A stretch of 64,000 nucleotides of DNA from Bacteroidales bacterium (GCA_017453565.1 JAFTEQ010000003.1:1-64000), one strand, 5' to 3'; positions 25,314 to 38,238 are shown, counted from the first letter of the stretch. The notes: generated by a model from the sequence alone, not told the origin. Made by a program: numbers and translations.

Positions 25314-26522
25314 ATGCGCAAATTTTTGATAACCATTTTGTTGCTGCTGATCTCCGGGCTGCTCTCGGCCCAGGGGAGCCTGGAGTATGTGGTGCGCGGC
25401 TCCGTGACGGATGCTTCCAGCGGCCGGCCGGTAACCGCGGTGGGCGTTCGGGTCCCGGGGCAGAACTACGCCACTGTCACCAATGCGGACGGCAGCTTCA
25501 TCATCAAGTCCAACCAGCCCATCACCGAACTCGGCTTCTCCCGGATTGGCTACCGCGATGCCCGGGTGGCGGTCTCGGAGGGGGCGGTTTCCGTGAAACT
25601 GATGCCCATCGCCTATCCGCTCAAAGAGGCGTCCATCGTGAGCGGAGACCCGCTGGAGATCGTGGAAACGGCCATCGAGCGCATTGCGGACAATTATTCT
25701 TTGAAGCCCGAGCTCCTGCGCTGCTTCTACCGGGAAACCCTCCAGAAGCGCCAGCGCTATATCACCGTGAACGAGGCGGTGGCCCGCATCTACAAGGGCC
25801 CCTATAACCTCAGGAACTTCAATTCCGACCGCAGCGCGCTGGAAAAGAGCCGCGTGATCGTGAGCCAGCGCAAGAGCGATACGCTCAGTGTGCGCATGAT
25901 GGGCGGCCCCACGCTGGCGGTCACCTTCGATGCCGTGAAGAACATCGATCTGCTGCTGAACGAAAAAGACCTGCAGCTCTATGACTTCCAGATGGAGTCG
26001 CCGGCCTACATCGCCGACCGCCTGCAGTTCGTAATCAGTTTTGAACCGGCCCGCGAGGCGGAATACGCCCTCTACTACGGGAAGTTCTACATAGACCGGG
26101 AGTCGCTCATGTTCACCCGGATAGAGCTCTCGCTCGATATGGAAAACGAGGACAAGGCGACCCGGGTGATGCTGGTGCGCAAACCCGTCGGCCTTCAGTT
26201 CACGCCCCTGAAACAGACCTTCATACTCAACTACCGGGAGCAGGACGGCTGTGCGCGGATCGATTACTTCCGTTCTTCCATGAGTTTCCGCTGCGACTGG
26301 AAGAAGCGCCTGCTGGCTACCACCTATACGGCCGTGAACGAGCTGGTGGTTACAGATGTGCTGACGCCCGCCGTGCCCATCGGGCGGAACGAAATGTTCA
26401 AGCCCCGTGACATCCTGGAAGACAAGGCTCCGCTGTTCATGGATTCCGATTTCTGGAAGGATTACAACATCATAGAGCCGTCCGAGAGTCTGGAACACGC
26501 AGTGGCCCGCCTGCGCAAGTAG
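25314..26522 (+). CDS. Secreted protein with carboxypeptidase-regulatory-like domain
   Basis: 402 aa with a signal peptide (1-19, ending LLSAQG). Residues about 25-105 form a CarboxypepD_reg-like beta-sandwich (VRGSVTDASSGRPVTAVGVRVPG, NADGSFIIKSN). The remainder is a beta-rich, unassigned domain common in Bacteroidetes next to such modules, including KPELLRCFYRETLQKRQRY. It is probably an envelope protein of unknown function. It is preceded closely by the SDR remnant and ends 3 bases before the convergent PAP2 gene stop. Confidence 0.65.
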   Translation: MRKFLITILLLLISGLLSAQGSLEYVVRGSVTDASSGRPVTAVGVRVPGQNYATVTNADGSFIIKSNQPITELGFSRIGYRDARVAVSEGAVSVKLMPIAYPLKEASIVSGDPLEIVETAIERIADNYSLKPELLRCFYRETLQKRQRYITVNEAVARIYKGPYNLRNFNSDRSALEKSRVIVSQRKSDTLSVRMMGGPTLAVTFDAVKNIDLLLNEKDLQLYDFQMESPAYIADRLQFVISFEPAREAEYALYYGKFYIDRESLMFTRIELSLDMENEDKATRVMLVRKPVGLQFTPLKQTFILNYREQDGCARIDYFRSSMSFRCDWKKRLLATTYTAVNELVVTDVLTPAVPIGRNEMFKPRDILEDKAPLFMDSDFWKDYNIIEPSESLEHAVARLRK

Positions 26523-26525
26523 GCC

Positions 26526-27254
26526 TCAGAATTCCAGAACCAGACCGCTGCATAGCGTGCCCGTGAGCGGATCGCAGGAAGGGGCGAAAGCGATGCGGAC
26601 GCGGCTGTCGTCGAGCCCCGTCAGTTTTTTCACCGGCTTCAGGAGCCAGGTGCCCACGTGCGCCGAGCCGATGCCGATGCCCGCCCCGAAGAGAATGTCG
26701 GAAAACCAGTGCCAGTTGCGCCAGACGCGCATTCCGCCCACGGTGAGGGCCGCGGCATAGGCGCCCGCACCCCAGCCCCATCCATATTCCAAGCGTATGA
26801 GTTCGGCCCCCAGGAACGCGGTGACTGTGTGGCCCGAGGGGAACGACAGATAGTTCACCTCGTTGGGCCGGAGCGTGTGGAACAGCAGTTTGCAGCTCCC
26901 GCTGAGGGCGGCTGCGGTGCCGGCAGCGAGGGCCATTTCAAGGCTGCGGTCCACAAACCCGTGCCGGGCTTTTGCGCCCAGCGGCGCGAGTCCGAGGTCG
27001 AGGACGAAGGGGGCGTACTGCAGATAATCGTCGAAGGGAGCGACCGCCCGTCCGTTTCTCTGCTCCTGCACCCATTGCTGGATGGAGCGGTCCCAACTGT
27101 CGTGCGCCAGAAAGTGCACGCCCATGGCTCCGGCTGTGAGGACGCCCGGGACAATCAGTTCCCGGGGCCGGAAGACGCTGGTGTCGGCACGCTGCGCCAC
27201 GGCCCCCTGAAAAGAGGCCGCGAGGACAAGGAGCGTCAGGAGAATGCGTTTCAT
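26526..27254 (-). CDS. PAP2-family phosphatase, membrane-associated
   Basis: 242 aa from ATG 27254 (signal sequence MKRILLTLLVLAASFQGAVAQ). The three acid-phosphatase motifs are present: KLLFHTLRP, PSGHT and VWRNWHWFSDILFG. PAP2 enzymes dephosphorylate lipid phosphates such as phosphatidic acid or undecaprenyl diphosphate in the periplasm. A -7 element (TATCTTTG, minus strand, about 27269-27276) supports the chosen start over the longer frame. The substrate is not determined. Confidence 0.82.
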   Translation of the reverse strand: MKRILLTLLVLAASFQGAVAQRADTSVFRPRELIVPGVLTAGAMGVHFLAHDSWDRSIQQWVQEQRNGRAVAPFDDYLQYAPFVLDLGLAPLGAKARHGFVDRSLEMALAAGTAAALSGSCKLLFHTLRPNEVNYLSFPSGHTVTAFLGAELIRLEYGWGWGAGAYAAALTVGGMRVWRNWHWFSDILFGAGIGIGSAHVGTWLLKPVKKLTGLDDSRVRIAFAPSCDPLTGTLCSGLVLEF

Positions 27255-27322
27255 TATCGTCGGCGTTTGCAAAGATAAACAGAATAATCGCTATATTAGC
27301 GGAAATTAAACTATTACCCATT

Positions 27323-28171
27323 ATGAAACGTACGGCATTCCTGCTTTTGCTCTTTTCCGCTTTCGCGTTCGCCGCGTGCGACGGTAAGAACGACGATGAA
27401 ACCACCCCCGGTGGCGGCTCCGACGGTCCCATCGCAAAATACGCCCTCAGCCAGTATATGCCGGAGGGTGCCCCTGGCGGTACTTCCATAAAACACAGCA
27501 TGGAGGTGGTGACGCCCGAGTTCGACAGCCAGAACCGCCTTGTGAAGTGCCACAAGGACTACTGGATGCCAGATACCCAAGCGCTTAGAAGCGGCGACGA
27601 GGCGGATGATTTCATCCAGACCGTGTCGGAAGACTGGGTCTATCAATACGACGATCAGAGGCATACGGCCACGCTCTGGATCTCCGGTGAGTCGTACAGT
27701 TACAACGACGGTAAACGCTCGGCCGATCCTTACAGCGACGCCCCCATCACGCTCCGTTTCGACAGCAACTGGCGCCTGACTTCCGACAACCAGGGCAAAT
27801 ACAACTACACCAACGACCGCCTTGCGTCGGGTTTCATCATGGGCGACGACAGCAACTGCACCTGGACGGGCGGGAACCTCACGTCCGTCGGAAACGATAG
27901 GTTTACGTACAACATTACCTACAGTTCCGAGCCCAATCCTTTCTCCTTCCTCGATTTCGGGATGATCCATGTCCTTCCCTCCGACTATGTGCACGGCCTC
28001 ATGGGCAAAGTTTGCGGCAACATCCCCGAGCAGATGACGTTGAATTATAGCGGCGATAGTCAGGGATACGCAGTAAGCTTTACCAAGGACAAACAGGGGC
28101 GCCTCACGCAGATCCGCTTCGACCGCTTGGACAACGCAGGCTGCTACTCTACCGTCGATATTGAATACTAA
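27323..28171 (+). CDS. Lipoprotein of unknown function (DUF4595-like)
   Basis: 282 aa. The lipoprotein signal ends AFAFAAC (Cys near residue 19), followed by an acidic, Gly-rich linker. The body has repeated YD/RHS-like strands (TPEFDSQNRLVKC, TLRFDSNWRLTSD, FTKDKQGRLTQIRFD), resembling Bacteroidetes DUF4595 proteins. It lies 3 bases before the YccF gene. No function is assigned. Confidence 0.5.
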   Translation: MKRTAFLLLLFSAFAFAACDGKNDDETTPGGGSDGPIAKYALSQYMPEGAPGGTSIKHSMEVVTPEFDSQNRLVKCHKDYWMPDTQALRSGDEADDFIQTVSEDWVYQYDDQRHTATLWISGESYSYNDGKRSADPYSDAPITLRFDSNWRLTSDNQGKYNYTNDRLASGFIMGDDSNCTWTGGNLTSVGNDRFTYNITYSSEPNPFSFLDFGMIHVLPSDYVHGLMGKVCGNIPEQMTLNYSGDSQGYAVSFTKDKQGRLTQIRFDRLDNAGCYSTVDIEY

Positions 28172-28174
28172 GAG

Positions 28175-31433
<3,259 letters not shown>

Positions 31434-31453
31434 TAGCGGCGGCTCCGTACAAA

Positions 31454-31487
31454 AAAGCGGCAACCAGGGTTCTGGCTGCCGCTTTTC
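31454..31487. terminator. Bidirectional terminator between lacZ and lolD
   Basis: Long stem AAAGCGGCA-CCAG / CTGG-TGCCGCTTT with one internal mismatch. The plus strand ends in TTTT and the minus strand in TTTTTT, so it can stop both convergent genes. Confidence 0.85.
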
Positions 31488-31494
31488 GTTTCTG

Positions 31495-32148
31495 CTAGAC
31501 GAAACGGCCGTCCCGCATGGTGAGGGCCCGGTCGCAGCGGGCGGCCAGCTCGGGATCGTGCGTGACCAGCACGATGGTCTGGCCCAGGCGGTCGCGCAGG
31601 TCGAAGAACAGGCGGTGGATCTCTTCTTTCGTCACCGAATCGAGGTTGCCCGTGGGCTCGTCGGCAAAGACCACGGCCGGCCGGTTCACCAGTGCCCGGG
31701 CGATGGCCACACGCTGCTGCTCTCCGCCGGAGAGTTCGGAGGGTTTATGTCCCAGCCGTTCGCCCAGACCCATCTCTTTCAGCAGGTCGACGGCGGCTTC
31801 GCGCGCTTCCCTGGCCGGGCGGCCCGCGATGAGGGCGGGGATGCACACGTTCTCCACTGCGTCAAACTCGGGCAGCAGGTGGTGGAACTGGAAGACGAAT
31901 CCGAGCCGCTGCGCGCGGAAGGCGGCGAGGGCCTTGGCTGAAAGGCCGGCGACGGCGGTCCCGTCGATGACGAGCGAGCCCGAATCGGGGGTGGAAAGCG
32001 TGCCCAGAATCTGCAGCAGCGTGGTTTTTCCGGCGCCGGAAGCGCCCGTGACGGCCACCACCTCGCCTGCCTCAGCGGAGAAGTCGACGCCTTTCAGCAC
32101 CTCCAGGGTGCCGAAGCTTTTGTGAATGCCCGATGCCTCTATAATCAT
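31495..32148 (-). CDS. lolD: ABC transporter ATP-binding protein, LolD type
   Basis: 217 aa. Walker A GASGAGKT (35-42), signature LSGGEQQR (139-146), Walker [13 protein letters not shown] and H-loop VTHD are all intact. The ADEPTGNLD form and overall length fit the LolD/MacB group that powers lipoprotein release or similar extrusion. No permease (LolC/E) lies next to it here. It is divergent from tRNA-Pro. Confidence 0.85.
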   Translation of the reverse strand: MIIEASGIHKSFGTLEVLKGVDFSAEAGEVVAVTGASGAGKTTLLQILGTLSTPDSGSLVIDGTAVAGLSAKALAAFRAQRLGFVFQFHHLLPEFDAVENVCIPALIAGRPAREAREAAVDLLKEMGLGERLGHKPSELSGGEQQRVAIARALVNRPAVVFADEPTGNLDSVTKEEIHRLFFDLRDRLGQTIVLVTHDPELAARCDRALTMRDGRFV

Positions 32149-32166
32149 GGTCTAAACATTTTTTCT

Positions 32167-32174
32167 TATCTTTG
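32167..32174 (+). promoter_or_regulatory. -7 element for tRNA-Pro
   Basis: A TATCTTTG-type element lies about 10 bp upstream of the tRNA 5' end, preceded by a T-run. Confidence 0.55.
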
Positions 32175-32184
32175 CGCACCTTAT

Positions 32185-32258
32185 CGGGGTGTGGCGCAGT
32201 TGGCTAGCGCATCTGCTTTGGGAGCAGAGGGTCGTGTGTTCGAGTCACATCACCCCGA
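32185..32258 (+). tRNA. tRNA-Pro(TGG)
   Basis: 74 nt. The acceptor CGGGGTG pairs with CACCCCG, the D-arm contains GTTGGCTAGC, the anticodon stem TCTGC/GCAGA encloses TTTGGGA (anticodon TGG), and the T-loop is GTTCGAGTC. CCA is not encoded. The last 14 bases overlap, on the opposite strand, the 3' end of the acyltransferase gene. Confidence 0.95.
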
Positions 32259-33114
32259 CTGTCGGGTGAAGTTCGGTCCTGTGCGCCCAATGTTCCGGAA
32301 GGGGCATATCGTAGACGCTGCTCCGGAGCCGCTCTCCCAGTTTTTCCACACTGTCGCAGGCCTTCAACTCTTCAGGGGACAGGGTTGGACCGATGCCTAT
32401 GCGCATCGGTTTTCCTTTTTTATTGAACATCTCCCAGCAGAGCCGCATGAGCCGGACGCGCCAGTCAATGAGGCCCAGGCCGTAGTAGAACCGAGAATTC
32501 CGGTCGAAGAAGCGCACCGGCACCACGGGAACGCCCGCTTTCCGGATAAACTTCACGATGGGTTCCTGCCACTCCCGGTCGCGGATGCGCCGTTCGCGCA
32601 CGATGTAATCGGACACGGCGCCCGAGGGGAACAGGCCCAGCGGGTGCCCTTCCCGGATGTGGGCCAGCGCGAGACGCACCCCGGAGATGCTTTCGGCCGT
32701 CGGGGCGGTCCGCTCCGAACCGGTGGGCGTAACGGTGATGAAACTGGGCTGCAGGGTCTTAAAATGCGCCAGGATCTTGTTGACCATCACCTTGTAGTCG
32801 CCGCGCCGGTGACCGAACAGGTCTACGAGCGCCACTCCGTCCACGTGTCCGTTGGGGTGGTTGCTCACGGTAATGAAAGGACCTTCCGGCAGTTGCTCCA
32901 GGCGCTCGGGATTCCCGACGGCATAGTCTATGCCCAGGTCGCGCAGCAATGCATTGGCGAACTCGACGCCTTCGTACTGGCAGATGGCGTCGTATTGCCG
33001 GTTTACCTTCGCCACCCCGGTGAATTCCATGAGGGCGTTGGCGAACGCGTTGCCTGCCTTTCCCCGGAAAACGGGGGAGAGGGCCTCCAGCTCGGAGAGT
33101 TCGAGGGCGGGCAT
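32245..33114 (-). CDS. Lysophospholipid acyltransferase (PlsC/hemolysin-like)
   Basis: 289 aa. The acyltransferase motif is VSNHPNGHVDG near residue 85, with the substrate-binding LFPSGAVSD block near 165 and PVVPVRFFDRNSRF near 200. It resembles the 1-acyl-glycerophosphate/ornithine-lipid acyltransferases of Bacteroidetes. It follows the CDP-alcohol phosphatidyltransferase gene by 6 bases, so the pair probably works in phospholipid or aminolipid synthesis. The C-terminal codons run into the tRNA-Pro 3' end. Confidence 0.8.
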   Translation of the reverse strand: MPALELSELEALSPVFRGKAGNAFANALMEFTGVAKVNRQYDAICQYEGVEFANALLRDLGIDYAVGNPERLEQLPEGPFITVSNHPNGHVDGVALVDLFGHRRGDYKVMVNKILAHFKTLQPSFITVTPTGSERTAPTAESISGVRLALAHIREGHPLGLFPSGAVSDYIVRERRIRDREWQEPIVKFIRKAGVPVVPVRFFDRNSRFYYGLGLIDWRVRLMRLCWEMFNKKGKPMRIGIGPTLSPEELKACDSVEKLGERLRSSVYDMPLPEHWAHRTELHPTVGVM

Positions 33115-33120
33115 GGACGT

Positions 33121-33822
33121 CTAGAACTTTTTGGGAGGATCGATCTTCGCGTAATAGCGCAGGTCGTTTACGATGGAGTAGATGTATATGCTCAGCAGCA
33201 CGACGATGACGAAAATGGCAAAGTAGTCGAAAATGCCCGTGGTGTAGGGGCGCCCGATGACCACCCAGTCGTGCGAGTATTCGCGGATGGGCCGCACGAA
33301 GAGGAAGAGGCAGTTGAAGAAGATCATCAGGAGGCGGAACTCGGTGGGGCCGAGCTTGGCATAGGTGAGGCGGAATTCCTTGCGCAGGTGCGCGTTCATG
33401 CTCACGTTGAGGGTGAGGATGAGGTAGAGACCCAGGGCCGATACGGCCAGGTCGAGGTTCACCAGCGGGGAAAGCCCGATACCTACGAACATCACAATCT
33501 CATTGATGACGTCAACGGTATGGTCGAGGTAGTAACCGTAGATGGGACGCTGTGTGTTGCGCACCCGGGCCAGGGTTCCGTCGAGCGAGTCGCCGAACCA
33601 GTTGACTATGAAGCCGAAAGTGGCGAGCCACAGGAAGCGGATGTCAAAACGTGACAGGATGTAACCGGCGGCGATGATGATGGAACCGAGAACCCCCACG
33701 GCTGTTAGGGCGTCCGACGTGACAGGGCGGGGCATGCGTTCGGCAAGCCAGACCAGGGCTTTCTTTTCAGCGGCATTCAGGAAGGAAGTCTGAATGCGTT
33801 CAGCTTTTTTTATTTCTTCCAT
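33121..33822 (-). CDS. CDP-alcohol phosphatidyltransferase
   Basis: 233 aa with about 6 transmembrane helices. The family signature DGxxAR...GxxxDxxxD is present as DGTLARVRN...GYYLDHTVD (residues about 80-103). Such enzymes transfer a phosphatidyl group from CDP-diacylglycerol to an alcohol; which alcohol cannot be told from sequence alone. The downstream gene is an acyltransferase. A hairpin (CTTGCGGC/GCCGCAAG, about 33856-33878) lies upstream in the leader/intergenic region. Confidence 0.88.
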   Translation of the reverse strand: MEEIKKAERIQTSFLNAAEKKALVWLAERMPRPVTSDALTAVGVLGSIIIAAGYILSRFDIRFLWLATFGFIVNWFGDSLDGTLARVRNTQRPIYGYYLDHTVDVINEIVMFVGIGLSPLVNLDLAVSALGLYLILTLNVSMNAHLRKEFRLTYAKLGPTEFRLLMIFFNCLFLFVRPIREYSHDWVVIGRPYTTGIFDYFAIFVIVVLLSIYIYSIVNDLRYYAKIDPPKKF

Positions 33823-33911
33823 ATAGAACGGTCTTTGGTTTGTACACGGTTCCCTCCTTGCGGCAGAACCGGCCGCAAGTTACAAAAAAACTGTGCAAAA
33901 ACCAATCCCGG

Positions 33912-34577
33912 CTATTGGCAGATCTCTTCGACAAGAACGTCAATCAGATCGTTAACTTCCTGTCCGAAAGCGTCGAAGCGGTCGGTCTGCGCAACGGCCA
34001 TGTCTTTGTAGAGCTTGACGAACTGCTTTTTGGCAGCGGCCGTATCACCCCCTTCCAGCAGGCGTGCCACGGCGGCCGAAGCAGACTTCTTCCGAGGCTT
34101 CCAGTTGGTAGCGGGATCGTTGCCGAATACGATGCTGCGGTCGATATGCGCATACAGGCCGTCGCCGGCGGTGAGCGCCTCAGTCGCGTTGCGCAGGGCA
34201 CCCGGCTTGCTCAGGATGGCGAAGAGTTCCTCGGCGCCCGCATCCCCTTTTTCTATGTTGTTGAAAAGGGCCACCCGGTGGATGGAGATGGCAGTTCTGA
34301 CCGCTTTTTCCACTTCACTCCGCAGGTTGGACCAGTTGTCCTGGGTGGCGTTTTCCTTATACGCGTCGAGCGCCTGGGCGATGGCCGCCTCGAAACTCCG
34401 GGCGCGGGCGGCGGCCTCCGGGTCGGCTGCGGCGAATCCGGCACCGCCGGAGAGATAGGCCGCGATGATTTCGCCCACGGCGTCCTGCGCCGCAGGAGCG
34501 GCTTGCACGGGGCTGGAGAAAGAAACAAGAAGAAGCGCGGCAAGGGCCGGGCCGACGAGTTTGAGGATACGTTTCAT
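33912..34577 (-). CDS. Secreted helical protein of unknown function
   Basis: 221 aa from ATG 34577. The signal peptide MKRILKLVGPALAALLLVSF ends around PVQAAPA. The mature part is Ala-rich and predicted helical, with no Cys pairs or catalytic motif that I recognise. It is preceded divergently by a heparinase II/III-like gene. The longer frame to 34682 starts in the divergent promoter and is rejected. Confidence 0.5.
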   Translation of the reverse strand: MKRILKLVGPALAALLLVSFSSPVQAAPAAQDAVGEIIAAYLSGGAGFAAADPEAAARARSFEAAIAQALDAYKENATQDNWSNLRSEVEKAVRTAISIHRVALFNNIEKGDAGAEELFAILSKPGALRNATEALTAGDGLYAHIDRSIVFGNDPATNWKPRKKSASAAVARLLEGGDTAAAKKQFVKLYKDMAVAQTDRFDAFGQEVNDLIDVLVEEICQ

Positions 34578-34684
34578 GATTTCTGGTTTTAAAGTACAGA
34601 CTATAGACGGATTTCTCGGGCCGGGGTTTAGTGTGAAAGAAAAGAAATGCTTACCTTTAGCATCGAAAACAAAAACGACCATTC

Positions 34685-36625
34685 ATGAATAAGCTCCAAA
34701 AAACCGCGTCTGTCGCGCTTGCGGCCCTTCTGGTCCTGGTGTTCTCCCTTTCTGTATCGGCCCAGGAACGGGTGGGCTTTGCGCCGCTCGATCCCGAACG
34801 TGTGGCACAGATTGAGGCCATGATGCCCGACGCCCCCTTCTTCTTCGCCCCCGACTACAAAGACCGCGCAGCCTGGAGCAAGGCCATTACGCCAACCGCG
34901 CTGAAGGTTTATATAAAAAGGGCCGATTCCTATGTTGCCCGTGGCGGCGAAAGCACCCTGGAGCCCTGGAATCCGGACTGGATGGACAAATGGTTCAATG
35001 TGCCCAAGACCAACGACTCACAGACGGGCAAGGATATGAACGCCCGCCGCGTGCATCTGTTGGAAGTGCTCGCGCTCACCGAGTGCGCCACCGGCAAGGG
35101 GAAATACGTGAAGCCCGTCAACGATGCCCTGCGCAAGATTGTGCGCCAGCCCATCTGGACCCATCCGCGCAACTACGACCCCAAGCAGAAGGTACAGGCG
35201 ATCGAACTGGCGGCGCAGGCCTATGCCACCGCGGTGGGGACCACTCTTTATCTGATGGACGACCTCATTGAGCCCGATCTCCGCCGCGAGGCCATCGATA
35301 CGCTCTACTCCAAGGTCTTCAATCCGCTGCTTGCTTCGCTCGAACCGGGTGCAAAACGCCGCCATAACTGGTTGGTGGGGACCAACAACTGGAATACGGC
35401 CTGCCTCTCCGGCGTGCTCACAGCCGCCCTTGCCGCCGCGCCCGACAAGCACCTGCGCGCGCAGGTCGCCTCTATCGCGGAGCGCTATTCCATCAACTAT
35501 ACCGCCGGCTACAACGAGGACGGCTATTGCACGGAAGGCATGAGCTATTACAACTATGGCTTCGACAAATACCTGATCGTGCGCGAGGAACTGTTCCGCG
35601 TCACGGGCGGGCAGATCGACATCTTCCGCGCCAGTCCCAAGGTGCCGGCCATGATGCTCTTCCCCTTCGGGATGCAGATGTATTCCGACCTGCCGCCGCT
35701 GAAGAACAGCTACGCCTCCATCGCCGACTGCGGCAGCAACAAACGGCCTTCTGCGGGCATCCTTTTCTACAACCTCAAGTACCTCGGCATCGACGAACCC
35801 TCGTTCGCCAACTACAACACCCACACCCGCCTGACCAGCACCTACGACCTGCTCATGGCCTTCACCGACTGGGACAGCTTCCCCTCCGTGGGCGCCGAGT
35901 TCAAACCCGATCCGCTGCGCAGCTACTTCAGCGATTCCGGCATCCTTACCTGCCGTCCGGCGGCGGAATCACCCGCCCGCCTTGCGGTTACCATGAAGGG
36001 CGGCCACAACGCTGAACACCACAACCACAACGACGTGGGGGCCTATAACATCTGCCTCGACGGCATCTTCATGATGGAAGATCCGGGCATCGCGCCCTAC
36101 ACCGGCGTGACCTTCTCCAACAAGCGTTACACCATCAATACCATCAACTCCTACGGCCACCCCGTCCCCACCGTAGACGGCGCCCAGCAGAAGGAAGGGG
36201 TACGTGCACCGGCTCCCGTGCTGGCCAATGAGTTCTCCGCAAAGGAAGACCGTTTCGCCATAGAAATGAAAGATTTCTACACGCCTGCGGTTGCCGACCT
36301 GCAATCGATCAAGCGCTCTTTCCTCTACGAAAGGAGCGACAAACCGGCCTTCACCGTGCGCGACGAGTTCTCGGCCGGTGCGGCCCATGTGTATGAGTCG
36401 GCCATCACCACGCGTTCGGAGGTGTCGGTGAAAAAGAACGTCATCACCTTCACGCGCGATGGCCTGAAACTGAAAGCCACCGTCACGTCCGACGGCCCGG
36501 TGGTCATCTCTACCGAGCAGCTGGGCGGCACGCCCAACGAGGCGAAGGTCCCCTTCACGCGCATTTCCGTCAAGGCGAAAGGTGCGCGCAAGGACGCCTG
36601 GATCCAGATCCGTTATAGCCTCTAG
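34685..36625 (+). CDS. Heparinase II/III-like polysaccharide lyase family protein
   Basis: 646 aa with a signal peptide (1-26, ending SVSAQE). An N-terminal alpha/alpha-toroid (HNWLVGTNNWNTAC, EDGYCTEGMSYYNYGF) is followed by the heparinase II/III beta domain with HNAEHHNHNDVGAYNI and MMEDPGIAPYTG. These lyases cleave uronic-acid-containing glycans by beta-elimination. The toroid Asn/His/Tyr positions typical of the active site seem present, so it may be active, but specificity is unknown. Upstream TACCTTTA is a weak -7 element. Confidence 0.82.
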   Translation: MNKLQKTASVALAALLVLVFSLSVSAQERVGFAPLDPERVAQIEAMMPDAPFFFAPDYKDRAAWSKAITPTALKVYIKRADSYVARGGESTLEPWNPDWMDKWFNVPKTNDSQTGKDMNARRVHLLEVLALTECATGKGKYVKPVNDALRKIVRQPIWTHPRNYDPKQKVQAIELAAQAYATAVGTTLYLMDDLIEPDLRREAIDTLYSKVFNPLLASLEPGAKRRHNWLVGTNNWNTACLSGVLTAALAAAPDKHLRAQVASIAERYSINYTAGYNEDGYCTEGMSYYNYGFDKYLIVREELFRVTGGQIDIFRASPKVPAMMLFPFGMQMYSDLPPLKNSYASIADCGSNKRPSAGILFYNLKYLGIDEPSFANYNTHTRLTSTYDLLMAFTDWDSFPSVGAEFKPDPLRSYFSDSGILTCRPAAESPARLAVTMKGGHNAEHHNHNDVGAYNICLDGIFMMEDPGIAPYTGVTFSNKRYTINTINSYGHPVPTVDGAQQKEGVRAPAPVLANEFSAKEDRFAIEMKDFYTPAVADLQSIKRSFLYERSDKPAFTVRDEFSAGAAHVYESAITTRSEVSVKKNVITFTRDGLKLKATVTSDGPVVISTEQLGGTPNEAKVPFTRISVKAKGARKDAWIQIRYSL

Positions 36626-36645
36626 CGGGGCAGGTTCAAAGAACG

Positions 36646-38205
36646 CTACAAGTCATAGAGGTCGCTTCTGTCGAGGAAGCGATAAGCGGCGGCTTCCACC
36701 AGGTGGGCGGGTTCGATTTCGGCTGCGCCCGCCAGGTCTGCGATGGTGCGGGCCAGTTTGATGACACGGGTGAAAGCCCGGGCCGAGAGGCCCAAACGCT
36801 CGGTAATGCGGCTCAGGGTGTCTCTGCAGGCAGATGAGAGGGGACAGTAGCGTTGCATCTGCCGGGAAGACATTTCCGCATTGGTGTAGATGCCCGTTCC
36901 GGCAAAGCGCCGGCGCTGGATTTTCCGCGCCGCAGCCACCCGGGCGGCCACCTCGGCGCTGCTCTCCCGCCCCTTCCCGCTGCGGCTCGCGTCGACCAGT
37001 TCTGCGGCCGGAAGACTGCGTACAAGGAGTTGCAGGTCAATTCTGTCGAGGATGGGACCGCTCAGTCGGGCCAGGTAATTGCGCCGCTGGGCGGGCGTGC
37101 AGCTGCAACGGTCCCCCTCGCCATAGTAACCGCAGGGACAGGGATTTGCCGCCGCAACGAGCAGGAAGGAAGCGGGGTATTCGAGTTTGGAGCGCAGTCT
37201 GGAAATGACCACTTTCCGGTCTTCCAGCGGCCCCCGGAGTGCTTCCATAACCATTTTGGGCATTTGTACGAATTCATCGAGAAAGAGGACTCCTCCGTGC
37301 GAGAGGCTCACTTCACCGGGCTGGATGTTATCACCGCTTCCGCCGCCGAGCAGGGCCGGCAGCGAGATGCTGTAGTGGGGCGCGCGGAACGGCCTGCGAT
37401 AAGCCGTACCCCCGGGAATGCCCTTCCCGGCGATGGAGTAGATCTTGCTGGTGAGCAGTGCCTCTTCGGCATCCATCGGAGGGAGGATGCCCGTGATGGC
37501 CCGGGCCAGCGAACTCTTCCCCGAGCCCGGCGGACCCACCATCATGATGTTGTGGTTTCCGCTTACGGCAATCTCGATACCCCTTTTGGCCGCGTCCTGG
37601 CCCACGATTTCGCTGAAATCCATAAGGCCCGACCCGGCGGGAGGGTCCTCCCCGGGCGGGGCCTGGTGCTGCACCAGCAGGTCGGAACAGTCTTCTTCGC
37701 CTCCGAGGATGCGGAGCACATCCGAAAGCCGGCTTACCCCGAAGATGTTCAGTTCCTCTGCGAAAACCCGGGCCTCGGCGGCGGAAGTCCGGGGGAGGAT
37801 GACCCCTTCGAAGCCGTCGTTTCGCGCCCGTTCCGCGATGGGCAGGGCGCCGGGGACCGGGCGCACGGACCCGTCGAGCCCGAGTTCTCCCATAAGCAGG
37901 TAGCGGCCCACCAGCGGCAGCGCCTTCTGCTCCGAGGCGGCGATGATGCCCACGGCAATGGGCAGGTCGTAGCCGCTGCCGCTCTTGTGCAGGTCGGCCG
38001 GAGCCAGGTTGATGACAATTTTTTTGCCCGGAATCCGGAACTGAAGTGCCTGCAGGGCGGTTGTTGTGCGCAGCAGACTTTCCTTTACCGCCGCATCGGC
38101 CAGGCCCACCAGGTGAATTCCAACCCCGTGGGTGATTTCAATCTCAACGGTCACGCGCAGGGCCTCAATCCCAATACAGCGTGCACCAAAAACGTGAACT
38201 TGCAT
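36646..38205 (-). CDS. YifB/ComM-family Mg-chelatase-like AAA+ ATPase
   Basis: 519 aa. An N-terminal Lon-protease-like S5 fold (GLADAAVKESLLR, HKSGSGYDLPIAVGI) is followed by an AAA+ module with Walker A GPPGSGKS (224-231), Walker B LFLDEF and a zinc-like cluster CPCGYYGEGDRCSC. ComM homologues are hexameric helicases that help branch migration during natural transformation; whether this organism is competent is unknown. It is divergent from tsaE. Confidence 0.88.
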   Translation of the reverse strand: MQVHVFGARCIGIEALRVTVEIEITHGVGIHLVGLADAAVKESLLRTTTALQALQFRIPGKKIVINLAPADLHKSGSGYDLPIAVGIIAASEQKALPLVGRYLLMGELGLDGSVRPVPGALPIAERARNDGFEGVILPRTSAAEARVFAEELNIFGVSRLSDVLRILGGEEDCSDLLVQHQAPPGEDPPAGSGLMDFSEIVGQDAAKRGIEIAVSGNHNIMMVGPPGSGKSSLARAITGILPPMDAEEALLTSKIYSIAGKGIPGGTAYRRPFRAPHYSISLPALLGGGSGDNIQPGEVSLSHGGVLFLDEFVQMPKMVMEALRGPLEDRKVVISRLRSKLEYPASFLLVAAANPCPCGYYGEGDRCSCTPAQRRNYLARLSGPILDRIDLQLLVRSLPAAELVDASRSGKGRESSAEVAARVAAARKIQRRRFAGTGIYTNAEMSSRQMQRYCPLSSACRDTLSRITERLGLSARAFTRVIKLARTIADLAGAAEIEPAHLVEAAAYRFLDRSDLYDL

Positions 38206-38224
38206 AGTTTGCGCTAAGTTTTAT

Positions 38225-38232
38225 TATCTTTG
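38225..38232 (+). promoter_or_regulatory. -7 element of tsaE
   Basis: TATCTTTG ends only 6 bases before the ATG at 38239, so the tsaE mRNA is probably leaderless or nearly so. Confidence 0.55.
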
Positions 38233-38238
38233 CCGGCA

